Assembly: GCA_004558805.1 (NCBI GenBank)
Contig: SFDE01000011.1
Location: forward strand, 62,001-126,000
Direction of reading: 5' to 3'
DNA: 64,000 bases
DNA from: Faecalibacterium prausnitzii
Lineage (GTDB): Bacteria > Bacillota > Clostridia > Oscillospirales > Ruminococcaceae
Both the position numbers and the translations under genes were made by a program. The notes under the pieces were generated by a model. It was given only the letters and a program-made list of their open reading frames with translations. It was not told where the DNA came from and searched no databases. This document shows, one piece after another, positions 32,255 through 39,971 of the stretch. Numbering within the stretch: position 1 is the first letter of the stretch; the number at the start of each line of letters is the position of its first letter.

Positions 32255-32301
32255 AGGTTAAAAATCCCGTGATAGTATTATGCTGAGAAGGAAGTGCTGC
32301 T

Positions 32302-32733
32302 ATGATCGTATCCACCAAAGGACGCTACGCACTGCGCGTGATGATCGACCTTGCCGAGCATCAGTCCGAAAAATATGTTCCGCTGAAGGAAGTCGCTGCA
32401 CGGCAGGAGATCTCGGAAAAATATCTGGAAAATATCCTCAAGGTCCTGGTGCAGAACGGCTTTCTGGAAGGCTTGCGGGGCAAGGGCGGCGGCTATCGTC
32501 TCACCCGCAGCCCGGAACAGTATACCGTCGGTGAGATCCTGATGCTCACCGAGGGCAGTCTTGCGCCGGTGAGCTGCCTCATCCCCGGTGCCTCCCCCTG
32601 CGCCCGCATGGCAGAGTGCCGCACCTTTGAGATGTGGAAGGGGCTCAACGAGCTGATCTCCGACTACTTTGGCAAGATCACCCTTGCAGATCTCGCCCGT
32701 CCGGGGCAGGCAGGCAACGACTATGTGATCTGA
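32302..32733 (+). CDS. Rrf2-family regulator divergent from cysK, three cysteines
   Basis: 143 residues. Winged-helix protein (VSTKGRYALRVMIDLA, recognition region ISEKYLENILKVLV, wing GKGGGYRL) with Cys92, Cys100 and Cys106, the same CX7CX5C spacing as the Rrf2 protein at 11154. Known relatives are IscR ([2Fe-2S]) and CymR (cysteine regulation, acting with CysK). Its position opposite cysK suggests control of cysteine synthesis, but the cysteine triad points to a cluster or thiol sensor rather than CymR, which lacks it. Start ATG with AAGGAAG upstream. Ends at a strong bidirectional terminator. Confidence 0.85.
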   Translation: MIVSTKGRYALRVMIDLAEHQSEKYVPLKEVAARQEISEKYLENILKVLVQNGFLEGLRGKGGGYRLTRSPEQYTVGEILMLTEGSLAPVSCLIPGASPCARMAECRTFEMWKGLNELISDYFGKITLADLARPGQAGNDYVI

Positions 32734-32751
32734 GCCGGACCCGCCAAATAC

Positions 32752-32788
32752 AAACGCCCGCCGTGGGTCTCCACGGCGGGCGTTTTTG
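32752..32788. terminator. Bidirectional terminator between the Rrf2 gene and the ECF operon
   Basis: 14-bp perfect stem AACGCCCGCCGTGG and CCACGGCGGGCGTT around GTCT, flanked by A and T runs. Confidence 0.93.
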
Positions 32789-33622
32789 TTATTCCTCCGC
32801 TGCTTCCGGCGGCAGATTTTCTTCTTCCCGCAGATCATCCACGGTGGTGCCTTCGGTCATCTGGGCAGCGGTCCAGTTCAACTGCACCGGACCGGAAAGC
32901 TGCAGGCTGTACGCCTGGGTCTGAGGCAGGCTGCCGGTCTCCAGCGTATGCGCCGGGTCCTGCACCGGCACCCAGCAAAAGCAGATGCTCTCCGGTTCCA
33001 CATCGCACTCCAGCACGGCATCCGCAAGGGTCCGGCAGTCGGCGGCAAAGTCGGCGGCGCTCTGGTAGGGTCCCTGCAGCTCCACCGTTACCTCCACACT
33101 GCCGGTGCCGCTGTGGATGTCCTCAAGGCTGTCCACGGCGGCGGAGTACAGGTGTACCTGCCCGGTCAGATCCCACAGGGGGATCTCCGGAGCCTCCTCG
33201 CTGATCCGGGTATACAGGGCGCTGGTGTACTCCTGCCCCAGCTTCAGCTCATTCCGGCGGCAGGCGGGGTCCAGCTCCTCCCACACAGCGCCCAGCATGG
33301 AAAGCCCGAAGCAGCCCCCCATGAGAAGCAGGCAGACCAGCACCGACAAAAAATCGTACTTCCATTTCTCGGGGCGGCAGGCAAAGTACAGCACTTCGCC
33401 CCCCAGCAGGATCAATCCTGCCGCCGGGGCGATCTTCAGCACCAGCTGCCAGTCAAAGCCCGGCACAAAGTGGTAACACAGAAAACAGATGCCGGTGACA
33501 GCCAGACAGACGCCCAGCGTCACGCTGCCCACCCGGCGCTGTATGGGCTTTGCTGCCGGTGCCTTGGGCATTGCCGGCACACCGGGGGCAGGGGTCACAG
33601 GGGTGTTATTCTTCTGTTCCAT
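32789..33622 (-). CDS. Membrane protein of the ECF-sigma operon, function unknown
   Basis: 277 residues, not recognised. A Pro/Ala-rich N-terminus, three hydrophobic segments at about residues 33-50, 60-80 and 92-112, then an extracytoplasmic-looking domain of about 160 residues (VWEELDPACRRNELKLG onwards) ending in an acidic tail. Start ATG 33622 with GGAGGAGC upstream, inside the end of the previous gene (17-base overlap), so translation is coupled. Fourth gene of an ECF sigma, anti-sigma, TM2-like membrane protein operon; it may sense or respond to envelope stress. Confidence 0.7.
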   Translation of the reverse strand: MEQKNNTPVTPAPGVPAMPKAPAAKPIQRRVGSVTLGVCLAVTGICFLCYHFVPGFDWQLVLKIAPAAGLILLGGEVLYFACRPEKWKYDFLSVLVCLLLMGGCFGLSMLGAVWEELDPACRRNELKLGQEYTSALYTRISEEAPEIPLWDLTGQVHLYSAAVDSLEDIHSGTGSVEVTVELQGPYQSAADFAADCRTLADAVLECDVEPESICFCWVPVQDPAHTLETGSLPQTQAYSLQLSGPVQLNWTAAQMTEGTTVDDLREEENLPPEAAEE

Positions 33623-34301
33623 CCTGCTCCTCCTGTTCCGGCTGCTGCGGGTCCTCAGAAGTCACCGGCTGCCCCAGCAGCGCCGACAGTTCCGGCATGG
33701 CAAAATCGCAGTCCCCGTTCTCTTCGGCAGGACCTGCCGCCTCGTAGGGAGAAAAGTCTCCGGCGTCCTGCTGCTCTTTGCCCCGGCGATGCCTGCGGTC
33801 CTTGGGACCCCGCACCAGCCAGACGCCGCAGACGATGAGCGCCACACAGACCACCACTTCCGGCAGGGCATCCATTACCAGATACAGTGCCCGGAAGAAG
33901 GGGTTGGACTGTCCCCACCGCCACACGATGTCCGCCAGCGTGTTCATGATGATGTTCTGGTACGCCACCAGCACACCCAGAGCGATGAGTCCCCAGCCCA
34001 CCAGCTTGTGGCTGTCCATCATGAACTGCTCCATCCGGCGGTCTTTCCAGTTGACGTGCACCAGATAGTCATCGGCAGGGGCATTGCCTGCCCCCAGCTG
34101 GGCACGGAGGTTGAAGGTGTCAAAAAAGCTGTACATCCATACGATGGGCATTCCCATCAGAAGGATGTTCAGCAGGGCGCCTGCTCCGGCAAAGCAGCAG
34201 AACAGGGTAATGAGGGAAAGTCCCCGCTTCATATAGCCCTGATACATCTGTCCCGCACCGGGGCAGAAGGCACAGATAAAGGTCAGAATTCCATTTTTCA
34301 T
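33606..34301 (-). CDS. TM2-like multi-pass membrane protein of the ECF operon
   Basis: 231 residues, not assigned. N-terminus FCPGAGQMYQGYMKRGLSL resembles the TM2-type start seen in small clostridial membrane proteins, followed by four to five hydrophobic segments and a charged cytoplasmic tail rich in Glu/Gln. Start ATG 34301 chosen because GGGAGATC lies upstream; the frame extends upstream without a ribosome-binding site. Lies 41 bases after the anti-sigma gene and overlaps the next gene. Role unknown; context suggests membrane homeostasis. Confidence 0.75.
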   Translation of the reverse strand: MKNGILTFICAFCPGAGQMYQGYMKRGLSLITLFCCFAGAGALLNILLMGMPIVWMYSFFDTFNLRAQLGAGNAPADDYLVHVNWKDRRMEQFMMDSHKLVGWGLIALGVLVAYQNIIMNTLADIVWRWGQSNPFFRALYLVMDALPEVVVCVALIVCGVWLVRGPKDRRHRRGKEQQDAGDFSPYEAAGPAEENGDCDFAMPELSALLGQPVTSEDPQQPEQEEQDGTEE

Positions 34302-34342
34302 CGTCAAGATCTCCCTTACTTGTTCTGGTGGTCCGTGGTGTC

Positions 34343-34879
34343 TCACGGCAGTCGGCGGGCATCGCTGCCAAACAGCAGCCCGTTCACCGCATCTGCCATG
34401 GTAAGCTTATCCTTCCGGTGAGGGGTATCCTCCACCGGCTTGCCAAGGTTTTCGTTCTCTTTTACCGGACGGTCGTCGTCCTCCACCGGCTTGCCCAGCC
34501 GCTGGTCCGTCTCTTCCGTCTGGCTCTGGCTGGCAGAGGGCTGCCATGTGGTCAGCTGCCGGTGCTGCATCAGCTGCATCAGACTGCCGCTGCGCCACAT
34601 GGTCAGTGCCAGCACCGCCGCCACCGCCGCCACTGCGCCCCGCCCCAGGGTGCTCTGCATCAGCCGCACCCAGATGGTGGTCATCACGGCGCTGCGGGCA
34701 GAGCGGGGCGGTGTTTCCAGCGCATCCGCTGTCAGCAGGGCGGTGTACCGGTCCATGCACCGGTCGCAATAAGCAAGGTGCTCCGCCGCTTCCAGCCTGC
34801 CCATCTCATCCAGCTGCCCGCAAAGCAGGGCGTGCAGCCCTTCCTCGGTAAAGCAGCCGTCATCCCGAAACAGTTCCAT
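34343..34879 (-). CDS. Putative anti-sigma factor with zinc-binding motif
   Basis: 178 residues. N-terminal cytoplasmic domain with HLAYCDRCMDRY, an H-x3-C-x2-C motif of zinc-containing anti-sigma domains; one membrane helix (GAVAAVAAVLALTMW, about residues 81-97); then an outer region with imperfect repeats (QRLGKPVEDDDRP and ENLGKPVEDTPHR). It overlaps the end of the ECF sigma gene by 20 bases, the classic coupled arrangement. It should hold the sigma factor inactive at the membrane until a signal releases it. Start ATG 34879 with GGAGG upstream. Confidence 0.85.
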   Translation of the reverse strand: MELFRDDGCFTEEGLHALLCGQLDEMGRLEAAEHLAYCDRCMDRYTALLTADALETPPRSARSAVMTTIWVRLMQSTLGRGAVAAVAAVLALTMWRSGSLMQLMQHRQLTTWQPSASQSQTEETDQRLGKPVEDDDRPVKENENLGKPVEDTPHRKDKLTMADAVNGLLFGSDARRLP

Positions 34880-35390
34880 GTACCCGTCCTCCTTCCTGCT
34901 GTGTACAGAGCTGTTGTGCCAGCATCTTCCGTGCCCGGCTCAGCTGGGCGCTTACGGTCTTTTCCGGTCTGCCGCAGAGCTTTGCCGCCTGGGCGGCGGT
35001 GTACTGTTCCAGCATCACCAGCCGGCAGGGGGTCCGGTAAGGCTCCCGCAGCGCAAGGATCATACCGGTCAGCTCCTCTTCTCCCAGTGCGTCCAGCACC
35101 TGCTGTTCCGGCTCACAGCCGGGAGGTGCGGCATCCAGCGCCAGCACCTGGTCTCCGGGGGTGTTTACCCGGCGCACCCATGCGCTGCGGAGATAGTCCT
35201 TTGCCTTGTTGGCGGCGATCCGTGCCAGCCACTGCTTTTCAAACCCTTGGGGGCAGCGGTCGATGGCACGCCACGCCGCCAGAAAGGTCTCCTGGGTCAG
35301 GTCCTGCGCCTCCCCCTCGTCGGGCACCAGCTGGTGGCAGACCGTATACACCAGCGCCTGATATTTCTGCACCATGGCGCTGAATTCCAT
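34860..35390 (-). CDS. ECF-family RNA polymerase sigma factor
   Basis: 176 residues from ATG 35390; a TTG at 35399 with GGAGG 11 bases upstream is a good alternative start. Region 2: YQALVYTVCHQLV, then AQDLTQETFLAAWRAI. Region 4: LREPYRTPCRLVMLEQYTAAQAAKLCGRPEKTVSAQLSRARKML, quoted here only to mark the helix-turn-helix around TAAQAAKLCGRPEKTVSAQL. First gene of a four-gene operon with its anti-sigma factor, so probably autoregulated. The regulon is unknown. Confidence 0.9.
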   Translation of the reverse strand: MEFSAMVQKYQALVYTVCHQLVPDEGEAQDLTQETFLAAWRAIDRCPQGFEKQWLARIAANKAKDYLRSAWVRRVNTPGDQVLALDAAPPGCEPEQQVLDALGEEELTGMILALREPYRTPCRLVMLEQYTAAQAAKLCGRPEKTVSAQLSRARKMLAQQLCTQQEGGRVHGTVSG

Positions 35391-35586
35391 CGTGGTCAAA
35401 GATCTGCACACCTCCCTCCGTGTCGGCGGGGAACCGCTGCTCCCTGCGCCCTTCACTCTTTAATACGAAAGGCGGAGCCGGTTTCCTGCAAAATGGCAAA
35501 AACTTTTTTACTTTTTCTTTTGCCCGGTCCATGCTACAATAGATACAGCATTTTCCACAGTATAGCACAAAAGGAGTCGATAGACC

Positions 35587-36549
35587 ATGGCTTGTTCCAC
35601 CCGGCAGGCACTTTTGCAGGCACTTTCTGCTGCAGAGGGCAGATATATCTCCGGTCAGCAGCTGGCACAGCAGCTGGGCATCAGCCGGGCGGCGGTGCAC
35701 AAGGCGGCGGCAGCCCTCACCGCTCAGGGCTACGCTCTGGACGCCGTCCCCCGCAAAGGCTACCGGCTCTGCGGCGGCGATCCCTTCTGCCCCGAGGCAG
35801 TGGGGGAATACCCTGCCCCGGTGTACGTCTACGACACGCTGGAAAGCTCCAACCGCACCGCCAAGCTGCTGGCGTTGGACGGGGCGGTCCACGGCACACT
35901 GGTGCTCACCGCCCACCAGACCGCCGGACGGGGGCGGCTGGGGCGCAGCTTTGAAAGCCCCGCCGGCAAGGGGGTCTACCTGTCGGTGGTGCTGCGTCCG
36001 GACCTTCACACTGCCAGCGCCCAGACCCTTACCATTGCCGCCGCCGTGGCGGTGTGCCGGGCAGTGGAAAAGCTGTGCGGCATCCGCCTTGGCATCAAGT
36101 GGGTCAACGACCTGTACTACCAGGGCAAAAAGGTCTGCGGCATCCTCACCGAGGGCTGCCCCGACCTTGAGACCGGACATCTGGACTGGCTGGTGGTGGG
36201 CATCGGGCTGAACCTGACCGCTGACACCGCCGACTTTCCTCCGGAGCTGCAGGACAAGGCAGGGAGCCTGTACCCCGGCGCCCCCGCCCCGGTGAGCCGT
36301 GCCGCCCTTGCCGGGGCAATCGCCCGGGAGCTGCTGGCAGCGGGAGACGGCACCGGCTGTCTGGCGGAATACCGGGATCGGTGCTTTGTGCCGGGACACT
36401 GGGTGACGGTGTGCACCGCCGCCGAGACCTACGCCGCCCGGGCGCTGTCCATTGACGATGAGGGGCGGCTGGTGGTGCAGCGGGAAAACGGCAGGCAGGA
36501 GGCGCTGCGGTGGGGCGAGGTGAGCACCCGCCCTGCAAAGGTGGAATAA
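35587..36549 (+). CDS. birA: Bifunctional biotin-protein ligase/biotin operon repressor BirA
   Basis: 320 residues. N-terminal winged helix (SGQQLAQQLGISRAAVHKAA) then the ligase domain with the nucleotide loop GRGRLGRSFESPAGKG, the KWVNDLYYQGKKVCGILTE block with the catalytic lysine, and a C-terminal SH3-like domain (HWVTVCTAAETYAARALSID). Attaches biotin to carboxylases via biotinyl-AMP, and the HTH suggests it also represses biotin genes. Start ATG with AAGGAGTC upstream; an extended -10 (TGCTACAAT) precedes. Monocistronic, closed by a strong terminator. No biotin synthesis or carboxylase genes are in the window. Confidence 0.95.
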   Translation: MACSTRQALLQALSAAEGRYISGQQLAQQLGISRAAVHKAAAALTAQGYALDAVPRKGYRLCGGDPFCPEAVGEYPAPVYVYDTLESSNRTAKLLALDGAVHGTLVLTAHQTAGRGRLGRSFESPAGKGVYLSVVLRPDLHTASAQTLTIAAAVAVCRAVEKLCGIRLGIKWVNDLYYQGKKVCGILTEGCPDLETGHLDWLVVGIGLNLTADTADFPPELQDKAGSLYPGAPAPVSRAALAGAIARELLAAGDGTGCLAEYRDRCFVPGHWVTVCTAAETYAARALSIDDEGRLVVQRENGRQEALRWGEVSTRPAKVE

Positions 36550-36550
36550 C

Positions 36551-36592
36551 AAAGGGAGCTGCCCTGCGCAAAATGCAGGGCAGCTCCCTTTT
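36551..36592. terminator. Bidirectional terminator after birA
   Basis: 16-bp perfect stem AAGGGAGCTGCCCTGC and GCAGGGCAGCTCCCTT with a 7-base loop; T residues on both strands, serving birA and the converging acyltransferase operon. Confidence 0.93.
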
Positions 36593-36604
36593 ATGTACAG
36601 TGAT

Positions 36605-37819
36605 TCAGAATTCGTCCAGTTCCACAGCTTCCAGCACCTGAATGCCTTCTGCCTCCAGCACCTGCCGCAGCACGGCACTGAGCCCTGCCCTGGGCACCTT
36701 GTTCTCGATGCACAGGGTGATGATGCCATTCCGGCTGGATGCTTCCACTCCCATGGAACCGCCGTCCGGAGGGACCCAGACGCCAAAATCCTCTGTGTAC
36801 GCCTCCAGTTCCGGAGTTGCAGGCAGCAGAGGATTGCCCAGATAACTGAGCCAGAAATCTGCGGACACGCCGCTGATGTACTCGCCCATCTGGAACACCC
36901 GCTGCTTGATCCGCAGCGGCGCCTTCTGCATATGTACCTTCCGCACCCAGCCCATCTGCTGGGACATCTGGTAGCGCTTTGCCTCCGGAGTCAGCGTGCT
37001 GCGGACATAGGCGTCGATCGCCGCCGCATAGTCCTCTGCGTGGTTCCCCTGTTCCAGAGAAACGATATTCTGGTAGGAACACACGCAGTTGTACAGGGCA
37101 TTGGGTGCGTTCACCGCATCCCGGCTGTCTGCCGAGTAGGAGTACTGCACCTCCTGCTTGCCCAGATACTGTCCCACGCCCATGGACAGCAGCGCCAGCA
37201 GCATACTGAAGGGCTTCACCTCTGCCGCCACTGCCTTGTCCACAAGGCACTTTTTCCGCAGCCGCACCCGGGTGCGGTGTATGGTGTCCTCGCAGGTCTG
37301 CACTACTTCCCGCTGCAGGGTCTCCCCGGTGGCAGTCTGTTCCGGGTACTGTGCCACCAGCGCCTCAATGTCGTAGGCAGGGCTGCATACGATGGGGGTG
37401 TTGGCAAAGGCAGTGCCGTAGCGCAGGTTGCAATACTGTTCCAGGATCCGGGTCAGGAAAGGGGAAACGCCCCGTCCGTCCATAAGGAAGTGGTACCAGT
37501 CGAAGTAGACCACCGCTCCCTCACAGCTGACGCAGAACATATAGCCGTCGGTCTCCTCCGGCATATCCCGCATCCGACTGCCGGTATACACCCTGCAGGG
37601 GTTGGGATTGGGCTCCAGAAATGCATCCCGCTTTTCCCACACCAGCTGTACGGCATAGTAGGGTGCCGCTGCCAGAGCGGCATCCACTGCCTTTTGCAGC
37701 AGAGCGGAGTCCACCGGATCCTTCAGGGTATACTGATACCGGCACTGGATCTTTTTCCGGCGGAAGAAATACATGGCTCCCTGAAAGATATACTCCGCCG
37801 AGCGCTGCCGTTGTTCCAT
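36605..37819 (-). CDS. Condensation-like/acyltransferase protein (HxxxDG family)
   Basis: 404 residues, cytoplasmic. Belongs to the chloramphenicol-acetyltransferase/NRPS-condensation fold: WYHFLMDGRGVSPFLTRIL carries the catalytic HxxxDG (first His of the usual HH replaced by Tyr), and a C-terminal half with QYSYSADSRDAVNAPNALYN and LYNCVCSYQNIV corresponds to the DFGWG-side of the fold. Start ATG with GGCGGAG upstream. Last gene of a three-gene operon with a carrier protein and an AMP-forming ligase, so it probably moves an acyl group from the carrier protein onto an alcohol, amine or glycan acceptor. Acceptor unknown. Confidence 0.8.
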   Translation of the reverse strand: MEQRQRSAEYIFQGAMYFFRRKKIQCRYQYTLKDPVDSALLQKAVDAALAAAPYYAVQLVWEKRDAFLEPNPNPCRVYTGSRMRDMPEETDGYMFCVSCEGAVVYFDWYHFLMDGRGVSPFLTRILEQYCNLRYGTAFANTPIVCSPAYDIEALVAQYPEQTATGETLQREVVQTCEDTIHRTRVRLRKKCLVDKAVAAEVKPFSMLLALLSMGVGQYLGKQEVQYSYSADSRDAVNAPNALYNCVCSYQNIVSLEQGNHAEDYAAAIDAYVRSTLTPEAKRYQMSQQMGWVRKVHMQKAPLRIKQRVFQMGEYISGVSADFWLSYLGNPLLPATPELEAYTEDFGVWVPPDGGSMGVEASSRNGIITLCIENKVPRAGLSAVLRQVLEAEGIQVLEAVELDEF

Positions 37820-37834
37820 ATTGTTTCTCCGCCC

Positions 37835-38077
37835 TTATCTGGCGTTTGCTGCCAGATAATCGGCAAGGTCGCTGATGGTGACAAAGTTGCGCAGTTCCTT
37901 TTCGGGGATGCGCAGACCAAAGGTCTCCTCCAGATCTGCCACGATGGTCAGGATCTCCATCGAGGACAGGTCCAGATCGTCCATCAGCACACTATTTTCG
38001 TTCACGTCCTCCGGGGACACCTCTGCCACATCCTCGAGGATAGCAAGGATCTGGGAAATGATTTCTGCACGTTCCAT
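37835..38077 (-). CDS. Stand-alone acyl/peptidyl carrier protein
   Basis: 80 residues, acidic, four-helix carrier fold. The phosphopantetheine site is in DLDLSSMEIL (Ser38/Ser39; the second Ser aligns with the modified residue). Start ATG 38077 with AAGGAAG 8 bases upstream; an ATG at 38098 in frame lacks it. Between the ligase gene (27 bases) and the condensation-like gene (15 bases). It is not next to fatty-acid synthase genes, so it is a dedicated carrier for this operon. Confidence 0.9.
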   Translation of the reverse strand: MERAEIISQILAILEDVAEVSPEDVNENSVLMDDLDLSSMEILTIVADLEETFGLRIPEKELRNFVTISDLADYLAANAR

Positions 38078-38104
38078 AGAAATATTCTTCCTTTCCATGA
38101 GGGA

Positions 38105-39559
38105 TTATCGGCGCACCAGCTTGCCTGCTGCATTCCGGGGCAGGGGCTGCCCGCTGAACTCCACAGCGCTCATCCGCTTGTACAGCGGCAGGGTGCGGTT
38201 GGTCTCGGTGATGAAGTCCCGCACCGCCTGCTGGTGCTCTTCCTCACAGTATACCACAACACCTATCTTTTTGCCCAGTTCTTTTACGATACATTCTTTC
38301 ACTTCGGGGCATTTTCCTACCAGCTTTTCCAGTTCTTCGGGGCTGACGTTCTCTCCGCTGTCCAGAATGATCACATTCTTCTTGCGACCGGTGAGGTACA
38401 TGTAGCCGTCCTCTTCCACCCGGGCAATGTCGCCGGTGTGGAACCAGCCCTCCTTGTCGAGGACCTCAGCGGTTGCTTCCGGGTTCTTGTAGTAGCCCAG
38501 CATGATGGGGTCTCCCCGCATGCACAGCTCGCCGTCCTCCAGCTTGTACTCGCAGCTGTCATCCACGTGACCTACACTGGTGAGGTACTTTTCTTCCTGA
38601 GAGGAGTTCCATGCACCATCACCACAGGTCTCGGTCAGACCGTACATCTGGGCAATGAAAAAGCCCTTGTCCATCAGGTTTTTCAGCATCTGGGGATCAA
38701 ACATGGCGGCGCCGCAGGTCAGCACCCGCAGACCGTTCAGCCTGTCCCGGCGGTCCTTCTTCACATCGTTGTAGATGCTCTTCAGCAGCACCGGCACCAC
38801 CGCCATAACGTCACTGCGCATTGCGCCAAGGTCCCGGTAGAAGTACTTCAGGTTGTTGCACAGGTTCACACAGTGACCGGTGACGCTCCAGGACACCAGA
38901 CTGGTCATGGCGGAGATGTGGAACATGGGCAGGCAGGACAGGGAGGAGAACTCATCGGTATTCCAGCCGGTCTGGCTGCGCACATCCTCAAAGGGAGTCA
39001 GGAAGGCGGGCATGGCGGCGAACAGGTTCTTCTGGCTCAGCATGACGCCCTTGCTGCGACCGGTGGTGCCGGAGGTGAACATGATGAACGCCACAGCACT
39101 GAGGTCCGGCACCTGGGTCACATCCATTGCCGGCTCAAAGGCGGTAAAGGCATCCATAGGCTGCAGCTTATCGCCGTATACCTCGCCCAGAGCGTTCTCC
39201 CATTCCAGATACTCCCCATCGTGCAGCACGCACAGCGGCTCCACCAGATCCAACTCGTAGCGGATCTCGTCCCAGTTCTTGCCGATATTCAGGGGCACTG
39301 CCACAGCTCCTGCCAGCACGGTGCCGTACATGCAGATCACATAGTGGTAGCTGTTCCGTGCCAGGATCGCCACCCGCTGCCCCACAGGGTCCGAAGTGCG
39401 GCTGCGCAGGAACGCCACGAACCGGCGCAGGTCTGCAGCATACTGGCGGAAGGGCACTTCCACCACGCCCTGCTTTTCTTCATCGTAGTAGCGGATGCCA
39501 ATGCGGTCTGCGTAGACCGTTTCCAGATTACCCAGAGTCTCATACAGAGAATGGACCAT
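38105..39559 (-). CDS. AMP-forming acyl/aminoacyl ligase (ANL superfamily)
   Basis: 484 residues, complete adenylation enzyme: A3 loop FIMFTSGTTGRSKGVMLS, MYGLTETCGDG (A5), YLTGRKKNVII with the hinge region, GENVSPEELE, and the A10 lysine in LPRNAAGKLVRR. Activates a carboxylic acid as its adenylate and should load the neighbouring carrier protein rather than CoA. The substrate pocket cannot be read by eye; it looks more like fatty-acyl ligases than amino-acid domains. Start ATG with GGAGG upstream, first gene of the operon, with promoter at 39659-39687. Confidence 0.88.
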   Translation of the reverse strand: MVHSLYETLGNLETVYADRIGIRYYDEEKQGVVEVPFRQYAADLRRFVAFLRSRTSDPVGQRVAILARNSYHYVICMYGTVLAGAVAVPLNIGKNWDEIRYELDLVEPLCVLHDGEYLEWENALGEVYGDKLQPMDAFTAFEPAMDVTQVPDLSAVAFIMFTSGTTGRSKGVMLSQKNLFAAMPAFLTPFEDVRSQTGWNTDEFSSLSCLPMFHISAMTSLVSWSVTGHCVNLCNNLKYFYRDLGAMRSDVMAVVPVLLKSIYNDVKKDRRDRLNGLRVLTCGAAMFDPQMLKNLMDKGFFIAQMYGLTETCGDGAWNSSQEEKYLTSVGHVDDSCEYKLEDGELCMRGDPIMLGYYKNPEATAEVLDKEGWFHTGDIARVEEDGYMYLTGRKKNVIILDSGENVSPEELEKLVGKCPEVKECIVKELGKKIGVVVYCEEEHQQAVRDFITETNRTLPLYKRMSAVEFSGQPLPRNAAGKLVRR

Positions 39560-39658
39560 TTTTTACCTCCACAGTTTTTGTCGTTTCTTCCTTTTTATGG
39601 TATGCGCCGCCGCCCGGCAGCACCCGGCGGGGTGCGGCAGGTTTTTCCAGCTGTGCTC

Positions 39659-39687
39659 AGTATACAATAACCACCGGGTCAATGCAA
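39659..39687 (-). promoter_or_regulatory. Promoter of the ligase-carrier-acyltransferase operon
   Basis: Minus strand TTGCAT-N17-TATACT, about 100 bases upstream of the ligase start. Confidence 0.7.
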
Positions 39688-39847
39688 GCATTTCGCAACA
39701 TTTAATTTCCATTATTGGCAATTAAAACTTGCCCATTTTGTGTGGGCAGAACAATTTTTCTACCATTCGCTGCAAAATTCCTCAAAATCGTCCGGAAATT
39801 TTATAGCAAAAAGACAACGCCGCCGCTGCCGGAGGAGCATTTCAAAA

Positions 39848-39876
39848 TTGACAGTATCCCTAAAAAGCATTATACT
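39848..39876 (+). promoter_or_regulatory. Promoter of the surface glycan/acyltransferase unit
   Basis: TTGACA-N17-TATACT, 96 bases upstream of the acyltransferase start. Confidence 0.85.
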
Positions 39877-39971
39877 AACTATACATCTGTTTTTACGACA
39901 GTTTATTACCATCTGCGCCAGCGCAAAACGTTTTTTCGGTCGGACACGGCGCAAGGAAAGGAACCCTTCTC

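Larger units (their letters stand above)
39560..39971. other. Divergent intergenic region between the ligase and acyltransferase genes
   Basis: 412 AT-rich bases with two good promoters, one for each direction (39659-39687 minus, 39848-39876 plus). No gene is seen. The drop in GC relative to the coding parts is marked. Confidence 0.7.

Noticed and set aside
36605..39559. dlt (D-alanylation) operon
   Set aside because: Ligase and carrier are present, but DltB (MBOAT) and DltD are absent, and the third gene is a condensation-fold protein.
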